From Prochlorococcus sp. AG-402-A04 (GTDB lineage: Bacteria; Cyanobacteriota; Cyanobacteriia; PCC-6307; Cyanobiaceae): 64,000 nucleotides of DNA. The stretch lies in assembly GCA_003278045.1 (NCBI GenBank), contig QCHG01000001.1, forward strand, positions 62,001-126,000. The letters run 5' to 3'. The notes under the pieces are model-generated. The model was not told the origin of the DNA, ran no database searches, and saw nothing but the letters and a program-made list of their open reading frames with translations. The translations under genes and the position numbers were made by a program. Shown in pieces: positions 27,683 through 36,187 of the stretch (its first letter is position 1; each line of letters begins with the position of its first letter).

Positions 27683-27685
27683 TAA

Positions 27686-28132
27686 TTGCAGTATTTTTCT
27701 AAAAAAAAACTTGTTCTTCCAGAAGGTTATTTTGTTAATTCTTCTCAAATCCCATTAGCTAAAGAAGTTAACAAACTTTTAGCGAATTGTGGTTGTGAGA
27801 CATTTCCAATAAAACCTCTTTCTGAGGCTATTCAGAAAAGTAATTTTTTCTTTACCATACAGAATGAATCAAAAAATAAATTATATGGCTTTGTAAGGGT
27901 AACTTCCGACAAAGGATTAAATGCTAACTTGTGGAATTTAAGTGCATTGTCAGGTAATAATCAGCAACTTTATTATTCAATATTGCTTCAAGTAACTCTT
28001 GAGAAAATAAATAGAGAAATGCCTGGATGCAGTATTTCTGTTCAGGCTCCAGAATCTTCGTTTATAAGTTTAGAGGAAAATGGATTCATACTAGATCCAA
28101 ATGGAATAAGAGTAATGGGATATAAACTTTAA
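27686..28132 (+). CDS. GNAT-like acyltransferase, putative
   Basis: A 148-residue protein that starts at a TTG three bases after the ppc stop; no in-frame ATG lies near the N-terminus. A beta-alpha layout with YGFVRVTSDKGLNANLWNLSA followed by an alpha-helix and SISVQAPESSFISLEENGF resembles the GNAT fold, where the last strand precedes a conserved 'F.. G' end. The acetyl-CoA P-loop (Q/RxxGxG/A) is not clear, so the catalytic activity is uncertain. Function unknown. Confidence 0.6.
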   Translation: MQYFSKKKLVLPEGYFVNSSQIPLAKEVNKLLANCGCETFPIKPLSEAIQKSNFFFTIQNESKNKLYGFVRVTSDKGLNANLWNLSALSGNNQQLYYSILLQVTLEKINREMPGCSISVQAPESSFISLEENGFILDPNGIRVMGYKL

Positions 28133-28143
28133 AATTCATTTTA

Positions 28144-28217
28144 CGAGCATGGAGGGATTCGAACCCCCGACTCTCAGAACCGGAATCTGATGCTCTATCC
28201 AACTGAGCTACATGCCC
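28144..28217 (-). tRNA. trnR: tRNA-Arg (CCG)
   Basis: Minus strand, 74 bases. Acceptor GGGCATG pairs with CATGCTC through one G-U pair, U8-A9 and GCTC follow in place, and the anticodon stem TCAGA/TCTGA encloses TTCCGGT, anticodon CCG. The T-arm loop is TTCGAAT and position 73 is G. CCA is not encoded. Confidence 0.95.
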
Positions 28218-28294
28218 CTTAATTTTTCAATTTCTTTAAAGAAAATCTAAATATTTTAAATTTAGCTAATTTAATTAATGAATGCACAAAAAAA

Positions 28295-29386
28295 ATTTTT
28301 TTAAATAAATTAAAAATTAAAAATTTTCGGAACTATAAAAGTTTTGAAATCGATCTAAAAGAGCAAAGAGCAATAGTTCTTGGCTGCAATGGTATTGGCA
28401 AGTCAAATTTACTTGAATCGGTTGAATTTTTAAGTCAATTAAAATCTAATAGAGCACTAAGCGATAAAGACTTAATTGAGAATGACAGTGATATGGCTGT
28501 AGTTATAGGACAAATAAATTTTAAAGACGATTTAAAGTTAAATTTATTCCGAAAAGGGCCTAAAAGAATTTATGTCAATGAATCAATCTTGAAAAAACAG
28601 AGTGAAATAAAGAATTATATTCGGAGTGTATGTTTCTGCTCTAATGATATAGATATTGTTAGAAGTGAACCCAGTTATCGAAGAACATGGATTGATAAAG
28701 TCGTATCTCAGCTTGAACCAGTATATTTAGACCTTGTAAGTAGATTTAACAGGCTTTTAAAACAAAGAAGTCATTTTTGGCGTTCGGAAAGTTTCTTAAA
28801 AACCCAATCCACAGATATTGTTGAAAGCTTTGATATTCAAATGTCAATAATAAGTACAAGAATTTTTAGGCGCAGAAGAAGAGCTTTACTAAAAATAAAA
28901 CCATATGTTGAATATTGGCATAATCATTTAAGTAAATCTCAAGAGCAAATAGAAATAAATTATCTTTCGGGGATACAAAATATAAGTCCAGAAGAAGAAG
29001 AAGAAGAAGTTATTAGTAAAAAAGTAGCTGAACAGCTCTTAAATCAGCGTTCAATAGAAGCATTGACTGGTAAATGTAATTTTGGCCCTCATCGTGATGA
29101 TGTTGAGTTTCTAATCAATAATGTTTCAGTTAGAAAATATGGTTCCTCAGGACAGCAAAGGACTTTTATCTTAGCCTTGAAGATGGCTGAACTCGATTTA
29201 TTAACTAAAACATTAAATGTTCCTCCAATACTTATATTGGATGATGTCTTGGCGGAATTAGATTTAACCAGGCAAAATTTGTTATTAAATTCTGTTGGTA
29301 AAGATAGTCAATGTTTTATCAGTGCGACACATTTAGATAAATTTAATCAGTCTTTCTTAGGCTCGTCACAAATGATTCACTTATAA
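28295..29386 (+). CDS. recF: DNA replication and repair protein RecF (start uncertain)
   Basis: RecF binds gapped DNA with RecO and RecR and loads RecA. Family features are the N-terminal KIKNFRNYKSFEIDL, Walker A GCNGIGKSN, SSGQQRTFILALKMAEL (ABC signature) and Walker B with LDDVLAELD. The frame is open from 28223, but no ATG, GTG or TTG is in frame before Met at 28493, which would delete the Walker A. The best options are an ATT at 28295, or the out-of-frame ATG at 28278 joined to this frame by one extra A in the A8/T7 tract (28288-28302). With the ATT start the length is 363 residues, normal for RecF. I placed the start at the ATT only as a marker. Confidence 0.85.
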   Translation: MFLNKLKIKNFRNYKSFEIDLKEQRAIVLGCNGIGKSNLLESVEFLSQLKSNRALSDKDLIENDSDMAVVIGQINFKDDLKLNLFRKGPKRIYVNESILKKQSEIKNYIRSVCFCSNDIDIVRSEPSYRRTWIDKVVSQLEPVYLDLVSRFNRLLKQRSHFWRSESFLKTQSTDIVESFDIQMSIISTRIFRRRRRALLKIKPYVEYWHNHLSKSQEQIEINYLSGIQNISPEEEEEEVISKKVAEQLLNQRSIEALTGKCNFGPHRDDVEFLINNVSVRKYGSSGQQRTFILALKMAELDLLTKTLNVPPILILDDVLAELDLTRQNLLLNSVGKDSQCFISATHLDKFNQSFLGSSQMIHL

Positions 29387-29438
29387 TTTAAAAAAAGCAT
29401 GATTTTTAGCTAATCTTAATTTTATATAAATTTCTTAA

Positions 29439-29873
29439 ATGGAAATCTACAAAAAAAGTCAAATTTTCAGTTCGTTAAGTGATGAGCAAAAATTAAGTCA
29501 TCAAAGTAAACATTTTTTGTTGGAACTTTATAGATGCGATCGCGAAAAATTAAATGACGAATCCTTTTTGCGATGTATTTTAAATAGAGCTGCTAAATTG
29601 GCAAATGCAACAGTTTTGAATTTGATAAGTAATAAATTTGAGCCTCAGGGGGTTACGGCAATTGCATTATTGGCAGAATCTCATATCTCGATACATACTT
29701 GGCCTGAATCTAATTATTCGGCAGTTGATATTTTTACATGTGGTCAAAATATGATGCCTGAACTAGCTAGTCAATATTTAATTGAATCTTTGATGGCTAA
29801 AGAACATTCTTTGCGTGTTATTGAGCGAAATCCTCCTTCAGCAGTCTCTAAACAGATCAGAACTGTTGTTTGA
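29439..29873 (+). CDS. speD: S-adenosylmethionine decarboxylase, prokaryotic class
   Basis: The 144-residue proenzyme has the self-cleavage site at Glu80-Ser81 within ALLAESHISIHTWPE; Ser81 becomes the pyruvoyl cofactor. His86 and Cys101 (DIFTCG) are the other active-site residues. It gives decarboxylated SAM, the aminopropyl donor for spermidine. The length is slightly above the usual 120-130 residues because of an extended N-terminus. It lies 52 bases after recF and is convergent with larE. Confidence 0.94.
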   Translation: MEIYKKSQIFSSLSDEQKLSHQSKHFLLELYRCDREKLNDESFLRCILNRAAKLANATVLNLISNKFEPQGVTAIALLAESHISIHTWPESNYSAVDIFTCGQNMMPELASQYLIESLMAKEHSLRVIERNPPSAVSKQIRTVV

Positions 29874-29879
29874 CAATAT

Positions 29880-30704
29880 TTATCTATTTAATTTTCCGCT
29901 GACTAGTCCCTCAAGATCTAGACTTGTACAATTAAATCCTAAATTAGAAAAATATTGAACTAACTCACTAAAATTATATTTGTTAAAAAAATGCTTTAAT
30001 TCATCTTGAGGAATTTCTATTCTTGCAGTTGAGCCTTGGCATCTAACTCTAACCTCGGATAATCCACATTCTTTAAGATATTCTTCTGCTTTCTCAACCA
30101 TTTTTAGCCTTTCACTAGTTATTTCGTGGCCATAAGGAAATCTTGATGATAAGCAAGGTTGAGCAGGTTTATCCCACCAAGGAAAACCCAATGCTCTTGA
30201 TATATCCCTAATGTCTTGTTTTGAGACTTTAAATTTTGCAAGGGGAGAGATAACTCCTGCCTGTTTTGAGGCTTGTATACCTGGTCTGTAATCTTTAAGA
30301 TCATCAAGATTGACTCCATCTAAAACAATTTTGTAATTAAGTTTTTTAGATAGGTAGGTTGTATGTTTGTGGAGCTCTTTTTTGCATGCAAAGCACCTAT
30401 CCTTAGGATTTTCACTGTAACTTGATTGGTCTAATTCTGATGTTTTGATTTCTAAATGCTTTACTCCAATCCATTTTGCTTGCCTTCTTGCTTCTTCACG
30501 AAGAGTATTGGCTAATGCAGGAGAAATACCAGTTACGGCAATTGCCTTGCTACCTAATTGCTCGAATGCTAATGATGCTACTAATGTACTGTCAACTCCT
30601 CCGGAATAAGCAATACAAGCACTATCAAGATTCTTAATGTATCGTCTAATTGTAAAAAGCTTTTCACTTTGTTCATCAGAGAGAATTTCTAGTTGATTGA
30701 ACAT
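29880..30704 (-). CDS. larE: LarE-type ATP-dependent sulfur transferase / PP-loop protein
   Basis: The 274-residue form begins at the ATG at 30702-30704; a TTG seven codons upstream also fits. It has the PP-loop AYSGGVDSTLVASLAF, the DRCFACKKELH motif and PCLSSRFPYG, whose Cys probably corresponds to the sacrificial cysteine of Lactobacillus LarE. In that system LarE adds sulfur to pyridinium to build the nickel-pincer cofactor. No larA, larB or larC is in this window, so the role here is unproven. Cyanobacteria often carry larE alone. Confidence 0.85.
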   Translation of the reverse strand: MFNQLEILSDEQSEKLFTIRRYIKNLDSACIAYSGGVDSTLVASLAFEQLGSKAIAVTGISPALANTLREEARRQAKWIGVKHLEIKTSELDQSSYSENPKDRCFACKKELHKHTTYLSKKLNYKIVLDGVNLDDLKDYRPGIQASKQAGVISPLAKFKVSKQDIRDISRALGFPWWDKPAQPCLSSRFPYGHEITSERLKMVEKAEEYLKECGLSEVRVRCQGSTARIEIPQDELKHFFNKYNFSELVQYFSNLGFNCTSLDLEGLVSGKLNR

Positions 30705-30812
30705 GCTAATTACTTTAATATTCAAATTACCTATGAATAGGTTGAATTTATTATTAAATCTTTAATAATATTCTTATCTATATCTTAGATTAAATTTACT
30801 AATTTTGTTCAA

Positions 30813-31973
30813 TTGACGAATACGAGTAGAAATAGAGGAATTGGAATTGTCACAGCAAGTGACAGTCAAGAAAGATCAAAAGGTCAATTACATATTTATG
30901 ATGGAGAGGGTAAGGGGAAAAGTCAGGCTGCATTGGGAGTAGTTCTCAGGACAATAGGATTAGGAATATGCGAAAAAAGGCAGTCAAGAGTTTTACTTCT
31001 AAGATTTTTAAAAGGCCCTGAGAGGCCATATGACGAGGATTCAGCTATAGAGGCTTTACAAAGAGGCTTTCCACATTTAATTGACCATGTAAGGACAGGA
31101 AGATCTGAATTCTTTAGTGCTGACCAAGTGACAAAGTTTGATATTGGTGAAGCTGAGAGAGGTTGGAATATTGCTAAAGGAGCAATTGCTAGTTCTCTTT
31201 ATTCTGTAGTTGTACTGGATGAGTTGAATCCAGTTCTTGATTTAGGAATGCTTGATATCGATGAAGTAGTTAATTCTCTTCAAAATCGTCCAGATGGATT
31301 AGAAATAATTATTACTGGAAGGGCAGCCCCGCCCTCTTTGGTAAGAATATCTCAACTTCATTCAGAAATGAGACCACGTTTCATAGGAGACTTATCAGAA
31401 CTAACCAGACAAAGTAGTTCTAGTGGTGGAATTGAGATTTATACAGGTGAAGGAAAGGGTAAATCTACAAGTGCACTCGGTAAGGCTCTTCAAGCTATTG
31501 GTAAAGGAATATCTCAAGATAAAAGTCATAGAGTTTTAATATTACAGTGGTTAAAAGGTGGAAATGGTTATACCGAAGATGCTGCCATAGAAGCTTTGAG
31601 AGAGAGTTATCCTCATTTAGTAGATCATTTGCGTTCAGGCAGAGATGCCATCGTATGGAGAGGTCAGCAACAACCAATTGATTATGTTGAGGCTGAAAGA
31701 GCATGGGAAATTGCGAAAGCTGCTATTTTGTCTGGTTTGTATAAGACAATCATTTTAGATGAATTGAATCCAACTGTTGATTTAGAGTTGCTACCTGTGG
31801 AATCAATACATCAAACGCTCCTAAAAAAACCAGCAGATACGGAAGTTGTAATTACGGGGAGGTGTAAAAATGAGCCTTCATACTTTGAACTAGCTGATGT
31901 TTACTCTGAAATGGTTTGTCATAAGCATTATGCAAATGTGGGGGTTGATTTGAAAAGAGGTGTAGATTACTAA
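30813..31973 (+). CDS. Tandem CobO/CobA-like P-loop protein (corrinoid adenosyltransferase family)
   Basis: The 386-residue protein is made of two similar halves. Each has a Walker A (GEGKGKSQ at 31-38 and GEGKGKST at 212-219) and a LDELNP motif (135-140 and 315-320), the hallmarks of cob(I)alamin adenosyltransferase of CobO type. The halves share PHLxDHxRxGR and AERxWxIAKxAIxSxLY stretches, so they arose by internal duplication. Both keep the ATP-binding motif. The reaction would attach adenosyl to cob(I)yrinate or cobalamin; whether one or both halves act is unknown. The start is a TTG. Confidence 0.83.
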   Translation: MTNTSRNRGIGIVTASDSQERSKGQLHIYDGEGKGKSQAALGVVLRTIGLGICEKRQSRVLLLRFLKGPERPYDEDSAIEALQRGFPHLIDHVRTGRSEFFSADQVTKFDIGEAERGWNIAKGAIASSLYSVVVLDELNPVLDLGMLDIDEVVNSLQNRPDGLEIIITGRAAPPSLVRISQLHSEMRPRFIGDLSELTRQSSSSGGIEIYTGEGKGKSTSALGKALQAIGKGISQDKSHRVLILQWLKGGNGYTEDAAIEALRESYPHLVDHLRSGRDAIVWRGQQQPIDYVEAERAWEIAKAAILSGLYKTIILDELNPTVDLELLPVESIHQTLLKKPADTEVVITGRCKNEPSYFELADVYSEMVCHKHYANVGVDLKRGVDY

Positions 31974-31979
31974 TTTATC

Positions 31980-33131
31980 TCAAACATTAATTGCACAATA
32001 TTTTTTTACCTTTTCGATGCCGCCTTTAATAGATCTTGACTGAATTTTGAATTTAGACAAGATTCTTGAAGCTTTTTCAGAACGTTTTCCAGACTTACAT
32101 ATAGTAAAAACCTCTTTATTTAAACTTTCTTTCTTAATAAATTCCATGTCAGATTTTTGGTTCAAATGACTTAAGGGAATTGATATGGAGCCTTCTATTG
32201 AAGAAGCAGAAAATTCATCATTTTCTCTAACATCAATTAAAAGAATTTTGTTTGGTTTCGCTTTGTATAAGCGATTAAAGTCATTAGCATTAATACTGCT
32301 AATTTTATCGGTTTTCTCACAATATTCATCTGCATCATAAAAGCTCTCATACTGAGACAGATTTTTTATTTGTTTATTTAAATGATCACTGTTTAGGTGT
32401 AATTTTTTCATATTCATATTCAATAGATTGAAAATTAAAATCTTCCCATCCAAAATCTCGCCTTTTTTCAAAATAATTTTGACAATTTCATTAACCTGAA
32501 GAATTCCTATTAAACCTGTTGAAACACCTACAACCCCGTATTCTGCACAACTAGGAACAGCATTTTTAGAAGGTGATTCTGGAAGTAAGTCTCTTAAATT
32601 AGGACTATTTTTATATAAATTGAAAACACTCACTTGCCCTTCAAAGCCTTGTACACTTCCAAAGACAAGGGGCTTATTTAATATCAGGCACGAATCATTT
32701 ATTAAATATCTTGTTCCAAAATTATCCGAGCAATCACAAATAACATCAAACTCCTTTATTAATTCAAGAGCATTTTTGGGATTAATTCTTTCTGAAAAGG
32801 TTAATATTTCACAATTAGGATTCAATTTTTTAATTCTTTCCCGAGCAGAATCAATTTTAAGATTGCCAATAGTATTTGTTTCATGAATTATCTGTCTCTG
32901 GAGATTAGACTTTTCAACTTGATCGTTATCAACTATTCCAATTCTCCCAATTCCTGCTGCAGCTAGATAAATCAAAACGGAAGAACCAAGCCCACCTGCT
33001 CCAATGCATAATACTGAGCTGTTTTTAAGATTTAGTTGGCCCTCATAACCTATCTCTTTGAGGGTCAAATGTTTTTGATATCTTTCTTCTTCATCAGAGT
33101 TTAAGAAATTAAATTTTATATCTTTGGACAT
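31980..33131 (-). CDS. moeB: MoeB/ThiF-type adenylyltransferase fused to rhodanese
   Basis: The 383-residue protein has an E1-like domain with GAGGLGSS at 44-51, DNDQVEKSNLQRQ, and the active-site VPSCAEYG (Cys195). A C-terminal rhodanese domain (about 285-375) has LLIDVRENDEF and the active Cys345 in CKSGKRS. It would adenylate the C-terminal glycine of MoaD/ThiS-like carriers and supply sulfur for molybdopterin, thiamin or tRNA thiolation. Both zinc CxxC pairs of MoeB are gone: the first reads NSPNLRDLL near 175-183, and the second is replaced by LNSDHLNK near 246-253. The typical MoeZ-like layout is otherwise kept. Start is an ATG. Confidence 0.88.
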   Translation of the reverse strand: MSKDIKFNFLNSDEEERYQKHLTLKEIGYEGQLNLKNSSVLCIGAGGLGSSVLIYLAAAGIGRIGIVDNDQVEKSNLQRQIIHETNTIGNLKIDSARERIKKLNPNCEILTFSERINPKNALELIKEFDVICDCSDNFGTRYLINDSCLILNKPLVFGSVQGFEGQVSVFNLYKNSPNLRDLLPESPSKNAVPSCAEYGVVGVSTGLIGILQVNEIVKIILKKGEILDGKILIFNLLNMNMKKLHLNSDHLNKQIKNLSQYESFYDADEYCEKTDKISSINANDFNRLYKAKPNKILLIDVRENDEFSASSIEGSISIPLSHLNQKSDMEFIKKESLNKEVFTICKSGKRSEKASRILSKFKIQSRSIKGGIEKVKKYCAINV

Positions 33132-33425
33132 TGAAATCCTTTAATTTTTGCGAGATAAACTATGAAAATATAATAATTAAAATAAAAATTTTAGACTTTA
33201 AAATTGTTCTTATTACTCTAATTAATTAATGTTTTTGTTAGAACTAGACCATAATGTGAAGTTTTTATAAATCAATTTTAAGTTTAAATATCTTCAGAAA
33301 GCATATATACCAACGCCTCTACAAAAATACAAAATGTTTCGGTTCGGAATTTTGCACAACAAAAAGGTAGTCAATAGTCGTTTTTTCCGATACTGTCTGG
33401 TTCATATATTAAGTTTACTGAATTC
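33132..33425. other. Intergenic region between moeB and the CAAD gene
   Basis: About 294 bases, AT-rich, between two divergent genes. The stretch from 33300 to 33420 is less AT-rich than the rest. It probably holds both promoters and leaders; I see no convincing ORF, tRNA, hairpin terminator or repeat. Confidence 0.4.
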
Positions 33426-33791
33426 ATGAGTGATAACACTCCAGAGTCAAACCAAGACTCCGGCTCCGATACAAGCTCAGAAACCAAAAGTTTTTCAGAG
33501 AAGTACTCTGATGTTATGGGAAAAGTCAACGAAACCCTTGGTAATGTTGATTGGACTCAAATGGGCAAGTACGGCAAGGCGGCAGGCATAATTGCTGTTG
33601 TCGTAATAGCTCAGATAATAATTAAAGTTGTCATTGACACGATAAACTTTTTCCCAATTCTTCCTGGTTTACTAGAACTGCTAGGGGTCATTGTTGTCGG
33701 TCAATGGAGCTGGCAAAATCTTCGTACCAGTGAAAATCGTGAAGCTGTTCTAGATAAGGTACAAAATCTTAAGAAGACATATTTAGGGTAG
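33426..33791 (+). CDS. CAAD-domain protein, CURT1-like thylakoid curvature protein
   Basis: The 121-residue protein has a Ser/Glu-rich soluble N-terminus (1-30), an amphipathic helix (SEKYSDVMGKVNETL), two membrane segments at about 52-70 and 75-95 (AAGIIAVVVIAQIIIKVV and FFPILPGLLELLGVIVVGQ), and a helical tail with NREAVLDKVQNLKKTYLG. This is the CAAD/CURT1 layout, whose members shape thylakoid membranes. Codon use in the first part includes more GC than neighbours, as seen in highly expressed genes. It is the only gene on its own transcript here. Confidence 0.85.
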   Translation: MSDNTPESNQDSGSDTSSETKSFSEKYSDVMGKVNETLGNVDWTQMGKYGKAAGIIAVVVIAQIIIKVVIDTINFFPILPGLLELLGVIVVGQWSWQNLRTSENREAVLDKVQNLKKTYLG

Positions 33792-33798
33792 TTAAAGA

Positions 33799-34677
33799 TT
33801 ACATATTAAGAATTGCTTTTACGTAATCTTCAACTTGGTTTAAGTACCCTCCTCCAAACATATTGGCGTGATTCAATATGTGATAAAAATTATAAATAAT
33901 AATTCTTTTTTCAAATCCGTTCTTTATAGGAAAGATTCTATGATATTCTTCGTAAAATTCTTTTCTAAAACCTCCAAATAGTTTTGTCATAGCTATATCT
34001 ACTTCATTATCTGCCCACCAAGATGCAGGGTCAAATATAACCCCTTTTCCATTTTTGTCCATTCCTACATTGCCTGACCATAAATCACCATGAACTAGAG
34101 CATTTATTGGTTTGTGATTCAGCAATTCTGATTTAATTTTTTCTTTAACTTTATTTATAATTTCTTTATCTAAAATTCTCGATTTAAGACTTAATATTTG
34201 GGGTATTATCCTTAAGTTTAAAAAACAATCTATCCAATTATCTTCCAATCCTTTTTTCTGATCTGTTGTTCCGATAAAACCCTCAACTGGAAACCCAAAC
34301 ATTTTGGGGTTAGATTCAGCTGATTTCAAGTGCAATTCACCTAAACCTTTTCCAAGCTTTTGTTGGTCAAAGTTATGCATATCTAACCATTCAATTAAAA
34401 GAATCTCTACATTTTTTATATTTTTATATGCAATAACTTCAGGAATAACTAAGTTTTCTTGATTAATATATTTTCTCAAATTTTGGAGACAATATTTTTC
34501 AAATTCAAGAAATTTTTTGTTTCTAATGTTTCTTTTAAGGAATAACTTTTTGTTTGAGAATTCTATTCGCCATGCATTATGAATATCGCCACCATGTACT
34601 TGTTCAATACTTTTTGGATAGGTTTCACCTAATTCCTCACAAATTTCGTTAATTTCAATAGGAGATAATTTTTGCAT
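33799..34677 (-). CDS. Fructosamine kinase-family protein
   Basis: The 292-residue protein is in the FN3K/HipA-like aminoglycoside-kinase fold: NAWRIEFSNKKLFLKRN (ATP-lysine strand), ALVHGDLWSGNVGM with the catalytic Asp, and VIFDPASWWADNEVDIAM with the metal-binding Asp. Its role is likely deglycation of sugar-modified proteins or small amines in the cytosol. Its ATG is only four bases from the divergent crtD ATG, so promoters of one or both genes must be inside the neighbour's coding sequence. Confidence 0.87.
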   Translation of the reverse strand: MQKLSPIEINEICEELGETYPKSIEQVHGGDIHNAWRIEFSNKKLFLKRNIRNKKFLEFEKYCLQNLRKYINQENLVIPEVIAYKNIKNVEILLIEWLDMHNFDQQKLGKGLGELHLKSAESNPKMFGFPVEGFIGTTDQKKGLEDNWIDCFLNLRIIPQILSLKSRILDKEIINKVKEKIKSELLNHKPINALVHGDLWSGNVGMDKNGKGVIFDPASWWADNEVDIAMTKLFGGFRKEFYEEYHRIFPIKNGFEKRIIIYNFYHILNHANMFGGGYLNQVEDYVKAILNM

Positions 34678-34681
34678 TTTA

Positions 34682-36187
34682 ATGAAAAAGTCTGAAGTTA
34701 TTGTTGTAGGTGCCGGTATAGCAGGACTAACTTCTGCAGCGATTTTATCAAAACAAGGCTTATCAGTGACTTTAATCGAATCTCATACTCAAGCCGGAGG
34801 ATGTGCCGGTACTTTTAAAAGAAAGAATTATACTTTCGATGTTGGCGCAACTCAAGTTGCTGGTTTAGAGGAGGGAGGAATACATTCTAGAATTTTTGAT
34901 TTTTTAGATATTCCATCCCCAGAAGCCACAATTTTAGACCCTGCTTGCATTGTTGATTTAAATGATGGTGGTAATCCTATACCTATTTGGTATGAAAAAA
35001 GTAAATGGATTGCTGAACGAGAAATGCAGTTTCCTGGGAGTCAAAGATTTTGGAAGCTTTGTACCCTAATACATGAAAGTAATTGGATATTTGCTAATAA
35101 TAATCCTGTATTACCAATAACTAATTTTTGGGATTTTTCTCAACTTCTCAAAGCACTAGTACCTTCAAACCTTGTTACAGGTATCTTACTTAAATCTACT
35201 ATTTTTGATCTATTGCGGATATGTGGATTATCCAAGAATGAGCGCTTGATTAAATTCTTAAATCTTCAACTCAAACTTTATTCTCAAGAGGATGTTTACA
35301 ATACTGCAGCATTATATGGATCTACTGTTCTTCAGATGTGTCAACAGCCACATGGTCTGTGGCATCTTAAAAAATCTATGCAGTCTTTAAGTGAATCATT
35401 AGAAAGTTCATTAATTAAAACTGGAGTTAATTTAATTTTTGGACAAGAAGTTAAATCTATAACTTTTGACGACGTAAATATGTGTTGGCAACTCTCTGCT
35501 AATTCGAAAAAAAAATCATTTATTTATCAAGCAAAAGATGTGATTTATACCGCACCTCCTCAATCTTTGCTAAAACATTTGAAAGATCCTTTAGAAAGAA
35601 AAAAAAATTATAAAAATCGACTTAATAATTTGCCTGATCCAAGTGGAGCTGTAGTTTTTTATTCAGCTTTAAAAAAGGAACATATTAAAAAAACATTCTC
35701 CAATCATTATCAATTTGTTTCAAAAGAATTTTGTTCGTTATTTGTATCAATTAGTGATGATGGTGATGGAAGAGCTCCAAAAGGTGAGGTTACTTTAATT
35801 GCTAGTATCTTTACCAAAACTAAAGATTGGTTTGATCTAGATAAACAAACTTACCTAAAGAAAAAAAATGGTTTTATGAAAAAAATATCCCTTGAATTGG
35901 AAAGTCAATTTGATATTGATCCTGAAAAATGGCTACATAGAGAATTAGCAACTCCATTGGGCTTTGAAAAATGGACAAAAAGACCTAATGGAATAGTAGG
36001 CGGGCTTGGTCAAAATCCAGATATTTTTGGTCTATTTGGATTATCAAGTAGGACACCTTTTGAAGGATTATGGTTATGTGGAGATTCGATTTATCCAGGA
36101 GAGGGAACCGCAGGTGTTAGTCAGTCTGCATTAATGGTTTCAAGGCAAATTTTAGCTTCCAAAGGTATAGAAAATTTTAGTTTATAA
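34682..36187 (+). CDS. crtD: Carotenoid desaturase CrtD-like FAD protein
   Basis: The 501-residue flavoprotein has an N-terminal FAD motif VVGAGIAGLTSA, GGCAGTFKRKNYTFDVGA, and the C-terminal LCGDSIYPGEGTAGVSQSAL. This is the carotenoid isomerase/desaturase family; length and the DVGATQVAGLEEGG region point to the cyanobacterial CrtD (C-3',4' desaturase) or a close paralog, as opposed to CrtH. The exact carotenoid substrate cannot be read. The 3' end overlaps tyrA by 11 bases. Confidence 0.75.
   Translation: MKKSEVIVVGAGIAGLTSAAILSKQGLSVTLIESHTQAGGCAGTFKRKNYTFDVGATQVAGLEEGGIHSRIFDFLDIPSPEATILDPACIVDLNDGGNPIPIWYEKSKWIAEREMQFPGSQRFWKLCTLIHESNWIFANNNPVLPITNFWDFSQLLKALVPSNLVTGILLKSTIFDLLRICGLSKNERLIKFLNLQLKLYSQEDVYNTAALYGSTVLQMCQQPHGLWHLKKSMQSLSESLESSLIKTGVNLIFGQEVKSITFDDVNMCWQLSANSKKKSFIYQAKDVIYTAPPQSLLKHLKDPLERKKNYKNRLNNLPDPSGAVVFYSALKKEHIKKTFSNHYQFVSKEFCSLFVSISDDGDGRAPKGEVTLIASIFTKTKDWFDLDKQTYLKKKNGFMKKISLELESQFDIDPEKWLHRELATPLGFEKWTKRPNGIVGGLGQNPDIFGLFGLSSRTPFEGLWLCGDSIYPGEGTAGVSQSALMVSRQILASKGIENFSL

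Noticed and set aside
28493..29386. recF starting at ATG 28493
   Set aside because: This start would remove the Walker A motif that is clearly encoded upstream in the same frame.
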